From Eucalyptus grandis (Eukaryota > Streptophyta > Magnoliopsida > Myrtales > Myrtaceae), in contig NC_052617.1 in the NCBI RefSeq assembly GCF_016545825.1, positions 51,775,382-51,839,381 of the forward strand: a stretch of DNA of 64,000 nucleotides. Direction: 5' to 3'. A program made the position numbers and the translations under genes. The notes under the pieces are model-generated. The model worked only from the letters and a program-made list of their open reading frames with translations. It was not told the origin of the DNA and made no database searches. Positions within the stretch are counted from its first letter, which is position 1. Every line of letters starts with the position of its first letter. Of this stretch, positions 53,452 to 64,000 are shown one piece after another.

Positions 53452-54345
53452 ATGTCTTTAAATTGCATTCCATTCTCTATCTTTATGCCATGCTTGTTCA
53501 GTTCACTGATGGATCAAGGATGTTAGATAAAACCTACGGGTTTGGTAAGCTCATAAAAAGAACAAATGTTCACCCAATCGTGCCACACTGTTCTACTTCT
53601 ACCTCAAGATTTATGAAGTGTTTGGTCATGAAACATTTGTATTTTGTATTGGCAAACTATCAGATACATCTATTTTAACTTAACTCCCACTCCTAACTTT
53701 GCAGTAGCAACATTTATATTTACATCAATAATCCATTTTCTAACGTCAGACCTTTTCTGCTAGATTCTCTTGAATTTGGATCATCAACAGAAAAGGATCG
53801 AAAGCCAAATACATAAAGACATCTGAATCTCATTCTATGATAAGATGAAGCTTATCCTTCCTCTAGTTTTTCCAACATCATAAAGCAAAAACAAATAAAA
53901 TTTGCTAGTTGTTTTTGTCCAGCAAGAAGGGTTACCATCATGTTCGCAGGTACGGGAAAAACACAGCAACACAACATGAAACTAATCATTTCCTGCCACT
54001 TTCCCAGCTAACCATTGAAGCTCATAACCTTCCATTACATGCTTTTATCAGGTTTTTAACACAAGAAGCTCGAAATGTTCTCATTTTGAAAAAACATATA
54101 GGGTTCGTTAATGGGGTGGTAGCTTCTATTGAATTCTTCTTCTGTGCGACGGTGGATTGTGATCCTGATATGGATTTGATTAATCAATCATTCGACCCTT
54201 TTCCTTTCTGTGGTGATGTATCCTCATCATTAGCCTTATGATTCAAAGACAGACAATTTCTTTTAGGAAAGGAAGAAAGCCACGCACTTGGTCTGTGTTG
54301 TCTTGTAAATCTCAAAGGATTGATTCAGATGTTTGTATAAGGATT
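53452..54345 (-). repeat. MRS2-1 promoter fragment, copy M4, distal part
   Basis: Continues the M4 homology from 39840 and matches about 5155-6480 of the source with internal deletions. It ends after text matching AATCTCAAAGGATTGAT. Confidence 0.75.
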
Positions 54346-54479
54346 AGTCATCTGATTCAGATGCCAGCTCCTCGGGCCAACTGCTATTGGTGATCGATAG
54401 ATGACTAAACTTTAATTTGAAGATAACTGTGGCAAGTTGCTAGGCAGGTAGCATTGCACTATTTTACTATGTATCCAAA

Positions 54480-56005
54480 GCTGTCAGTCATTTTATCATG
54501 TATATGAGAAATATTGTCTATTACAACGAAGTCTCCCTAATAGACTTTCTTTGGTTTTGTAAATTATAACTTAATACTTGCAAAACCTTTGTTACTCCTA
54601 GAAGAACATGATAAATGTGGGGCCGGGATAGAGAATAAGACAGCCTTTCTACTAGGCTAATGTGGTAAGTGATGTACCGGGAGTTGTCCACGCGAGTATG
54701 GTTTAGGAGTAATAGAAATTCCTTTTACTGAAGTAGAGACGACTCCTGGCCCAAAAAAAACTTAAGATGACTTTGACTTAATCTAAGGGTCCCTGCCAGT
54801 TGATGTGGCTAGTCACATGCTTGGAGAGAAGTTGTCTTACGCTGATTTGTAGGCAGTGATGGTGCTTAGGGCTTGTAGTCTAGTTGGAAACTAGTTGGAC
54901 AAAAGCGATTGGCTGATGTGTTGTTGAGTTCTGTTTATTATATTTTCGGTACGGCTGATTTGGGAAATTTAGTTTTCCAAAGCAAACTGGAATGATGCCA
55001 GACATCTAAAGCAACCTGAGTAGGGTTGAAATTGAGTGGAATTGGTTCTGGACTTGCTTAGAACGAGTGCAATAAGATTGATCCTAGCCAAAGGTGCCAT
55101 AATGATTCGGTCTAAACCCAACAGGGATCCTGGGATTTAAAAAAAAAAAAAAAAAAAACTGTTGATAATTGAGAAGAGGAAGTAGGATTTCATGCCCTTT
55201 CATTTTGTCTCCACTTGTAGAGCCATGGGTCAGCTTGATTGAGATGGATGGATAACTAGTGATAATGGTATAATTATCATGTAAGTGAGAAATATACCTG
55301 ATCACAACCATCTGAATTTGCCCATATAGAGTTTGTTTGGTTTAGCTCGATACGCATAGATTTATTTTACTCCTATAGGAAACTGATAATTGTAGAATAT
55401 CGCAATTTTCAACCATTAAAAAACTTAAGTTGAGACATCACTTAGGATGCGACTTTTTAACTTCCTGCTGCTTGCTAATTTTGGCACATCATATACTTGG
55501 AGGAAAACTGTCTTGCGCTGTTTTTTTTTTTTTTTTTTTTTGTGGGGGGGAAGAGAGAGAGAGAGAGAGAGTTCTTTGACGGGCGCTAGAGGATGTTATT
55601 AGAGTAAGAAATATGAGTACATCAGTTATGCACAAGGAAAAGAAAGAAGGAAAGAAAAGGCAAAAAATAAGGAAAACATCAAAAGACTATGAGAAGTCAA
55701 AGCAAGATGTCCAACGCCGTATAAAAGAGTACATGACAGATGCAACCAAAGATTCTAAACCCTTGAGCAACTCTTTAGGGTTTTTAGGTTGTGTTGGTGA
55801 ATAGGGCGTGTTGTTTCTATGCTGGGGCACCTAGCAATGTACACCTAGCCTGGTTGGAAACTACTTGGATGAAAATGATCGGTTGATGTGTTGGGTTATT
55901 CAGTTTGTTATCCTGTCAATAGAGCTGATTTGGGGGATTTAGGACTTCAACGTGAACCATGCTGAGCATCAACAGCAACCTCAGTCGAGGTCTGAAGTGA
56001 TGTGG
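54480..56005. repeat. Diverged tandem duplication upstream of the RMR remnant
   Basis: 54480-55030 and 55265-56005 align over most of their length, for example at CTAGTTGGAAACTAGTTGGA against CTGGTTGGAAACTACTTGGA and GCTGATTTGGGAAATTTAG against GCTGATTTGGGGGATTTAG. The second copy has an inserted poly-T, GA and Lys-rich stretch (55520-55800). It is probably old intron sequence of the RMR gene. Confidence 0.65.
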
Positions 56006-56233
56006 ATTTTATTTGGATATTAAAAATGTTGTTAAATCATGACAACTAATTTGATGCTATTTGCACCTTTGCCTTTGAGTGATTCTTGTAGCTTGTGTTG
56101 TATGCTGTGTTCTATTTTCTCCCAAGTTTGCTGTGATGTCATCAAATATTCACGTTCCTTTGTTTTTTTCTAGTTTTGAATATGGTTCACTATTGAGGTA
56201 CATTTTTAATGTAAGTTGGCCTGCTGCATGCAG

Positions 56234-57794
56234 TGGCTGGAAATTCAGCTGGGATAAAAATCCATGCTGTGTTTGTTTCTAAAGTTTTAGGGGAATTACT
56301 TCAAAACTATGCTGGTTCAACTAATGTGGAGCTGTGAATAACTCCAAGCTTTGAAGACTCAGCTTGGTCGATCATGGCTATTTCTTTTATTTCCCTGCTT
56401 GCCATGTCAGCAGTTCTTGCCACATGCTTCTTTGTCCGCAGGCATCGCATAAGACGAGAAAGGCCTCGAGCTCCTCGTGTTAGGGAGTTCCATGGAATGA
56501 GCAGTCGTTTGGTGAAAGCAATGCCAAGTCTCATATTTACTGCTGTTTCAGAGGATAACTGCACATGAAGGACATGTGGCATATGCCTTGAAGATTACAA
56601 TGTTGGGGAGAAGCTCAGGATTTTGCTGTGTTGTCACAGTAAGATTTTCCTTGCCAGTATGATAGTCAATCAAGTTTTATGTCAGCTGATCGTTGGGAAT
56701 TGTCTTAGTTCTCTAGCAAGCATCACGAGCACTTTCAATTTCAAGCTCGATATAGTAAAACTTTGGGTGTCAGTTGCATGATTTTTACCTGAAATATTTT
56801 CGCTGTGTAATGGTTAGTCTTCAGTAATGGATGGCTCGCTCCAGTTACGGAACGTGCAGAAACAGACATAGTCTCTCTTCCTCCAGTGTGCTAGTCATGG
56901 CAAAGGACCCTTAATGGTGGTCAACTTGGTTAATCAAAGCAAAGAGAGAATGTGGATGAGGTGTCTTTTTATTGGGCTATGGTGTAGGCTCCATTTCTAG
57001 TGTGCTTAGGAGTCCTATTGCGTATATTTCAACAGCAATTTCTTTAAATCAGACGAGTGGTACGCAAAATTTCTCTCTACGATTCTCATTCTCAGTTTCC
57101 CGTCTCTGCACGGTACTCATAGAACTTAGGGAGTTACTATTTGGTAGTATTCTTATTGTCTGCAGATGCTGCATTGCTGCTCAATAACCTTATATCAATT
57201 TAAGCTGTCTTTTTCAGGCCTATCTTTATTTAGATTGAACTGCTATCAGATCTATACTGATTTATTCACTCACACAATCTTCTATGGTATCTTCTACTGT
57301 GGACAGAGTTTCATGCATTATGTGTCGACTCATGGCTTACATCGTGGAGAACTTTCTGCCCAGTTTGCAAGCGTGATGCAAGAACTTGCACAGGTGAACC
57401 CCCAGCATCTGAGAGTACACCATTGCTTTCATCGAGCCCCGCGTCTGTGGCTTCCTCCTCTGCTTTGTCTTCTGCTAGATCATCGGTGGCATCCTCATCA
57501 GCCATCCAAATAGCCAGAGCGTCACGTCCTCCATCCGAATCTTGTACTCCATCTCTCTCGAGCACTTGTATGCAGCAGTCTTTTAGTTCCTATAGACAAT
57601 CTCCTCCTCTGAGCATTAGCCGTAGCTCAGCTGACCTCAGGAATGCGTCGTCTCACCGGTTTCAAGGATCGTACTTGGTTTCTCCCCACTCGATGGGTTA
57701 TCCCTCTATATCACCTGTCAATTCAAGATATATCTCACGTTACATTCCAAGCCCGAGCAACACCTCACCAGCGTCACGCGCTACACCACAGTGA
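56234..57794 (+). pseudogene. RMR-type PA-TM-RING vacuolar sorting receptor remnant
   Basis: RMR proteins are membrane receptors for storage-vacuole sorting, with a luminal PA domain, one membrane segment and a RING-H2 domain. Exon A (56234-56638) encodes the end of the PA domain (GNSAGIKIHAVFVSK), the membrane segment [20 protein letters not shown], the basic stop-transfer stretch and the first half of the RING (CGICLEDYNVGEKLRIL). Exon B (57307-57794) completes the RING (FHALCVDSWL, FCPVCK) and a Ser-rich tail. Two nonsense codons lie in exon A: TGA 56335-56337, where the family has Trp, and TGA 56566-56568, just before the RING. The tail is frameshifted near 57760, with the family ending (SESAASLSPFASAQSLP) continuing in another frame to about 57848. 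No signal-peptide or first PA exons were found. Confidence 0.8.
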
Positions 57795-57849
57795 ATCAGC
57801 TGCAAGTCTCTCACCTTTTGCATCGGCTCAGTCCCTTCCAGGGACTGAT

Positions 57850-59982
57850 ATTTGGTTCATGACAGATTGCCTTTGCTGCTTGCTATCCAATCCAGTCTCC
57901 AAGTCTTGAGCAATAACGCAAGAGTATTGCTAAATTTTACTGGATTCAGTTCATGCATCAGTACATGTCTTGGTTAGGTTTGAACCTGAATGTCACCAGC
58001 TTCTTTCCCATTGTAAATTGTGCCATGAGTTTTGAGTTTTTTTATCTGTTGGAAGTGACCGACATGGTCTGTGCGCATTGAGGCTTATTGAATTTTGATA
58101 CGAAGTGTGTGCGCGTGCGCGTGTGCGTGTGTGATGGCTGTGCAGATGTAGTTTTCTAGTCTGTTTCTGTATAGAATGACTGCTAACTTCACAGATCTTG
58201 TAACCTACGGGAGTCTTCTACTCAGAGAGATGCACTTAATATTTAATCAGCACTAACCTTTTTCCCCCTTGATAACCTTCTTTGCTTTGCTCACGAATCT
58301 CACTGCCTGTTTTGTTTTTCTTTTTTCTTTTTTTTTTTTCTTTTTTCCTGAATTTGTCTTGTGAAGCAATACTCACAGATCTAGGAAATTACCCATCTGA
58401 TGCTTCTCTGCTTCTTCTTTCTTTCTTCTTCTTTTCTTAATTTTTGGTGGCAATACCCGCACTGTGAAAGTCAGGAGAGAGTGATGTTTGGTACCGTTCA
58501 AGGCGTACTCAGCCCCTACAAAACACCAGCTTCTTAACACTATAGAAGCAAGTTTAGTGCGTCTAGCAGATTTGAGCATGTTAGTAAATGTTTCCATAAT
58601 TCTGGCACTACTTTAGAAACATTTGCGATACGGTAGTTGTACTATTTCCTGTACTGCATACAACGATTACCTATGAAAATTGACGATGGTAAATTTCAAG
58701 TATTCGAAGGTGCAGTAAATGTAGTAAATTGTTAAATACATCAGTATCGCTCTATGTTGGCAGTGAACATTTTTTATAGATCGGCAGTACGTTTGAGGAC
58801 ACAAAGCTATAATTGGTAAATGCTAGCGCAGATTGGTTGCCGCCTGTTTCCCAACAGTGACAAATCCTCTTTCCTGTCAATTGAGATCGACTATGGTCAA
58901 TAGATCACAACAAATGCAGTGGCCAAACCCCAGACCACCCCCTTAAGAAGTGCCAAGAACCAGCTGCAAGTGTCAACACGAGTAATGGTAGCAATTTCTC
59001 ATACTGACACAATAACATAATTCAAACACGTACCAAAAGTTAGCGGACTTGGAATGAGGTTCACTGTGTTCGTTCATTTCATGTTGACCTACAAGAGACC
59101 ATAATTACACATCGTGTCTGTGACAACCTGTGAGATACGAAATTAGTTTATATAATCAATTAACCAGCTAGTGTTGTCACGACGTATGCATGGTCAAATT
59201 AAACACGATTAATCAAATAATTCTCAATATACCCTTACGTCGATACAAACACCACCTGCAAACACGTATTGCCAACCTAATTACATGAGTAATAGTAAGG
59301 GGTCCTCAGCACGTGAGGCTGACGTCTTGTATCATAATAGTTCTCCGATCTCCACCATCGGTCTTTAGAAACTACGAATTAGTATGGAGTGAACTACATT
59401 AGCCGCACACTAGAGATGTGCATATGCTAGAAAATTTACTTTCTGATATTATAAAGCACAAGGGAATGGATCGTGTAAATTATTTGATCAAGCTGAAGAC
59501 CCAGATGGATGGTCAATCAGAATAACAAGAAGCTAAAAGCCATCACGCAATCATTTTGTTCTGCCATTTTCAATTTCACCACTGCTCATACAATGTAGTT
59601 ATTCATGCAAAAATTTTCATGGTCCAAAAAATCCATGCTCGCACAGAAAGAGATGGTGTGCTCTTTGGTATTAACTGGAGATGATGTATCCAACCATAAC
59701 AGACGTATCCTCTTTCTTCTGTAAAACAGGACACTGGTAGTCAAAACTTCAATGTAGACAATTCCACCAACAGCCTTTGAATTTACATCCTAAACCGGCC
59801 AGTCATCAACGTGATTTTGAAACTAGTCTTCTGATATCATATGCTGTAAAGTTCCCACGCATTTCTGGACAAACATGGCTGAGTTCCAGACCCTGCGAAA
59901 CACGTTTGAACTACAAAAAAAAAAATAATAATAATAATAAAATAAATAAAATGCCATAGCTTGCACAGACCTTTCCCTCAAT
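57850..59982. other. Intergenic; no gene recognised
   Basis: Contains a short GTGCGC/GTGTGC microsatellite (about 58105-58130), a pyrimidine-rich run (58315-58350) and an A/AAT run (59910-59950). The right end is probably the 3' UTR of the tRNA nucleotidyltransferase gene. Confidence 0.55.
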
Positions 59983-62900
59983 TCACTCCATTTTTATTCG
60001 CTTTAAATGAGTTTGCCTCATCCATTCGAGGCACTCATCTGCAGTTCCAGCCGGGGTTGCCAGCTGCCACACAAGTAGCTTTTGTTGCTGAAAAAGAAAC
60101 GACAAGTCAGCTTCAATTTCATAGTTCAGTAAATTGGTGCAGAAAAGTATCGCTTACCCATTCTTTAACCAATGGACCTCCACATTTGAGCTGCAGAACA
60201 TTCATAATGTCCTTTCCAGTGACTAGAGGCTTCACTTCCCATATTTTTTCCAGGCCTGCATACCATGCAAAGTGTGTATCAGAACAATGCTCAAAACAAA
60301 TCCAAAGACTACTCTTTCCAAAAGATTCCATGCAAACTCTAATAAAAGTTGAATTCATGCAGAAAGTACACATGCAAACTCAATTTCTCTGGGTGTCTTT
60401 TCTCATAAATACCAATGGCACAGGGAGTGGTCAGAGCATAAATCCTTTATGAGCAATCCACAACGCATGGATGAACTTTTGTAAGACAAAGGAAGCAAAG
60501 GACCTCTAGACATACCTAATTTGAGAATAGCATTCTCAACTGCCTGGAACACCTTTTTTCTCTTGTCTAATTCGGTGTGCTTGAACATGGCATCTTCAGA
60601 GCAGCCAATAGGAGAGGGATAAGCCAGCAGAGCAATCAATAATGCAACTCGCCAGAAATCCTTTACTTCTCGCAGGAGAAATCCTGCATAAACGAGAAAC
60701 AATATGGCATAAGTATTTCCTAAAATGACGCTAAAAAATAACACAGATTGACAAAGTGTGACAAACCAAAAAGAAGGTGAACCAAGTAGATACGGTCCTC
60801 TTAAACTACTTCAATACTTTCTGCGAACAATCCATGTGGTTGACTCATGCTAGGAAGTAACAGTCTAGTAACAATCTCAAGGTTAAAAAGGCAAAGGAAA
60901 AAGAAAGAGTGAGGAAACCTAGGTCCAATTTGATGGCATAAGTACATTGGGTTCACAATATATACAGCATAAGTATTGCTAGAACAGTATAAAGATATTG
61001 ATATACAAAATAACATTTCAGTTTCGACATGAATGTGATGATCCCAGCCAAGATCATACATATTCCATAGTCCTATACAGATGAGGATTCCAATTCCCAA
61101 ATACTGTTGCACTTCTCATTTCCAAGGAAATATTCATGATTCCCAGCCACCCTCAACTGGATTTTTTCCCCGTTTTGTTACAGAATTTCAAATAATACGT
61201 TGATGAAACACCGTGCGTATCATCATTAGATTGGTGATGCCTAGGAAATACTGGATAAGTCAATTAATAACTGCCTTGCATCTCTTGTGCTTTCACTTAT
61301 AGAAATTTCAGCTCTACAATCCTGATGGCTTAGTTCATTACTCTAAATGTTTTTTCATTGAGTGAAAAGATAGCAGATGAAAAAAATTTCAGAGTAACCA
61401 GAGAAAAACTGCTCTATTCTTACCTGTTAATACCCGCAGCTTTGACGAAGCAGGGATATCAACAAGTTCAATGCCCATATCATCTTCATTGAGCTCTCCG
61501 TCAACATTTGATTCAAGAAAGGGAATTAAGCTAAGCAGTCTCGCCACAGCAGAGTGTACACTGACGACCTTAAAAGGAGAAAGACTTTAACTACTATTAA
61601 TTCCCAGCTGCATAAAAGATAAACAGCTCATCAAGTACAAAATTTGCAGGGTGTATATGAACTAACTGTCTCAGCATCGCTAGCCTTTCGCTTGAGAGAG
61701 TTTCGAAAAACGTAGTTGACAATTGGAATCTGCAGAAGACATTAAATAACTGTGATTGCAATAGAAAGGGAACAATATGTAAAAACTGGGATAACTTTAT
61801 GTTCCCAATTTAAGTCCAATCCAAAAGCTGAAGCTCTTAGGTAAAAGGAGAAGACCCATTAATCTAATTAGAAGACATGCACATGCAAATTGAAGAAAGG
61901 AAAGACGAAGGTACCTTCTTGCCTTTGTTATCTTCATATGTGATGGTTCTGAATGGGAAAAACAGAGCTGCATACAAGGACAACCTTCTTTGTTCATCCT
62001 GAAATAGGTGTACATACTGAGTAATCAAAAAGCACATTAATCCAAGGAAAGTTCAAGAAGAATTGCCACAATAAGTAGCATAAGCAATGATTAAAGAAAG
62101 TACATGGTTTCCTTGAGCATTAAACAATAACTTAACTGTATCAACTAGACCATGCACAAAAAGAACAAATCTAGTAAACCAATCACGATGAGAATGCTGT
62201 CGCTGGTAAGAAGTAACGATATCTAAACAAGAGAAACTTGGGCATATATAATAGAGTAATAGTATTATAATGCAAGACAGAACTTATAAGATTCAAGCGG
62301 CTAGTGCCTGCAGAAGGAGATCAGCATGCCCACAATAATTCTTTGCATGTTTCTACAATTTTCTTTTCTCAAAAAAACATTGATCACATAAACCCGCGAC
62401 ATAATGCAATTGTCAATCAAATGCAGCTTCAGAAAGAAATAAAGGAAAACTACAAGGAAGCAAAATAAATGAGCAAATAATAGATTCTGAAAAATTTCAT
62501 TTGGTTCAGACAGGATGAATGGAGCTAACTAAAATTAGTAACTTATCTCCTGCTAACAAGTATAGCTAATTTCGCATCACCACTCCATAAGTTGCCTATT
62601 TTTGCTAAAATATAAGATCATCATGATAATTAAGCAACCAAGTGCTTCAAATTGATCCTTATCAAGTCAAAACTTCTAAAGCCATATTATGACATCTTCC
62701 ATCCAAAATATAATGAAAATCACACAACTTTGCTAAAGATTAAGCATATAGTGTTTCATGAATCGCTTATTTCATCTGTCACTGGGAAACCAAAAGCAAG
62801 CATCCCATCACGAGTCTATAAGCCAAAGAGTAGTTTGAATACCATAAGGCCACTTAACTGCATATAAATTTTTGGATGAATAACACAAAAATCAAGCATG

Positions 62901-63008
62901 AACCAACATAAAATAGTATAAATTCAAGGATTATCACGCACAGTAAGAGATAACGACCCAATTAGCTGCAGAAGGCTCCATGCAGCATCCATATAAGCCA
63001 AGCAGACC
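59983..63008 (-). CDS. CCA-adding tRNA nucleotidyltransferase, 3' exons (gene continues past the window)
   Basis: Adds or repairs the 3' CCA of tRNAs; plant forms serve nucleus/cytosol, mitochondria and plastids. Eight exons are visible on the minus strand: 63008-62942, 61998-61915, 61729-61667, 61568-61424, 60683-60516, 60255-60158 and 60087-59983, seven of them contiguous in frame from VCLAYMDAAWSLLQLIG (62942-63008) through DEQRRLSLYAALFFPF, VNYVFRNSLKRKASDAET, DFWRVALLIALLAYP and VKPLVTGKDIMNVLQLKCGG to KRIKME and TGA. (Seven exons are listed; I place no eighth.) All have GT-AG borders and compatible phases. They encode the C-terminal RNA-binding half of the class II enzyme. The catalytic nucleotidyltransferase domain must lie upstream, beyond 64000; I could not place an exon in 63010-64000. 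No lesion is seen, so this copy looks functional. Confidence 0.88.
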
Positions 63009-64000
63009 CTAGAAACATACCAACAGATGCAATGTGTAAGCAACTATGCACGCACTGACACAACAATGAGAATAAGAGAAACTACAAATTTCTGCGGTCA
63101 AATTCTAAAAGTGGTAGAAGCTCTAGGAAATTTGTGCAGAAATGAAATTACTAACTCGATTTAGAAAATGGACATAACAACCTTAATTAAAATTATCATG
63201 GAAAGAAACATGAGAACAGCAGAGACTCTATAATGCCTCCCAACAACTTGAAAGACGTTGTCCGCTAAACCAAGAAGAGTTCTAGGAGGTGCATAGCACT
63301 TTGAACATTAGCCTTTCTCAATGCTTTTCACATGACCCTTTTGGATTTAATTCGATGTTGTTTTAGCTTCCTTCCTTCTCTCAATGTCATCAATTTGTCT
63401 TTCTTTTAACAGTATATTTAGATTGCTTTAGTAGCGTGCCTTCTTCTCTTAATAATGCTTCTATACTTACATCAAAAGAAACATTAGTACACTTCATTTG
63501 TTCATCCTGTAGGAAATAGCAAGGCTCCAGCCTCTAGACCCAGTTGGGCAGATTTTAGAACGTAGAAGCTTTTGAAAACACCACCATAAATTAGGTCCCC
63601 CGCTCCCAACCCCAAACCCCACCCCAAAAAAAAGGAATTGTATACACTCACCAGTCTCTTGGGGCCAAAAGAAGGATGAAGATAAAACAGTGTCATCTTT
63701 CACATGGAAAAGCATTAAAAATTCTCTATAAGTTGCAGTAATATTTATTATTTTTTCTCTTTTGTCACAAAAGATTTATACTGTGTTTCTTTCTTCCCAA
63801 ACCAATTTTGTCAAAATTGTAACATATTCCCTGATACATTCATAAGCACAAATCTCATTTTATTCTTCCTAATAACTAACAACTAGATACAATTCACATA
63901 AGTGGAATAAATTAGATTGTCACAACCGATATATCCTAGCCTGATGTTGCTGAATTCTCAGTCATTATTAACAGTGCATCAAATATGTAGATATCAATCA
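63009..64000 (-). other. Probable intron of the tRNA nucleotidyltransferase gene
   Basis: AT-rich sequence, with a C/A-rich run at 63597-63630, between the first visible exon and the window edge. No exon of the catalytic domain was recognised here. Confidence 0.5.

Noticed and set aside
56335..56568. Stop-codon readthrough or selenocysteine use in the RMR gene
   Set aside because: Plants of this kind do not use selenocysteine, missing first exons and a tail frameshift show ordinary decay.
63494..63715. A further exon of the tRNA nucleotidyltransferase
   Set aside because: The translated text (FYLHPSFGPKRL) only faintly resembles the expected region, the phase does not clearly fit the 63008 acceptor, and a C-rich run interrupts it.

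Overview
This is a window of plant (eudicot) nuclear DNA. Genes are split by GT-AG introns, the gene families are plant ones, and the spaces between genes are filled with LTR retrotransposons, MITE-like elements, a tRNA-derived SINE and simple repeats. A 100-N scaffold gap lies at 32725-32824. The hydroxycinnamoyltransferase duplication would suit a woody eudicot (a Myrtaceae/Eucalyptus-like genome is my guess, weakly supported), but I cannot name the species.

Layout. (1) 1032-4497, minus: a five-exon MRS2-1-type magnesium transporter with a 2-nt frameshift in exon 1, followed by its leader and promoter to about 6900. (2) 8734-8898, plus: a candidate exon for a secreted cysteine-rich peptide. 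(3) 9136-16693, minus: a complete three-exon J8-type plastid DnaJ gene. Its second intron holds a young 6.37-kb Ty1/copia element with a perfect 5-bp target duplication. (4) 17100-39840: a mosaic built from repeated copies of four modules. M is the MRS2 promoter, leader and first codons. J8 is the DnaJ gene. X is a promoter-like segment with a splice-donor-bearing leader. HCT is a BAHD acyltransferase gene. The order is M1, J8-1, M2, X1 fused to a truncated J8-2, X2, HCT1, M3, gap, X3, HCT2, M4. HCT1 is nearly intact with C-terminal frameshifts; HCT2 is a pseudogene. (5) 39841-53451: a nest of transposons inside M4. A Harbinger/Tourist-like element contains a gypsy-type solo LTR, which contains a decayed Sirevirus-type copia element with an envelope-like gene. 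(6) 54346-57850: a decayed RMR-type PA-TM-RING gene. (7) 59983 to beyond the right edge, minus: the 3' half of a CCA-adding tRNA nucleotidyltransferase, with all visible exons intact.

MRS2-1, J8, RMR and the CCA-adding enzyme are housekeeping-type genes with no shared pathway, so no operon-like logic is expected. The coherent story is structural. Ectopic duplication copied the MRS2 5' region together with J8 and HCT, and the copies then decayed by frameshift, nonsense mutation and transposon insertion. The paralogous copies give an internal record of event order, including an empty site for the J8 copia insertion and nonsense codons shared by M3 and M4. I found no clearly new functional system. 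The best leads are the cysteine-rich exon, the mosaic array and the transposon-bearing but apparently intact J8 gene.
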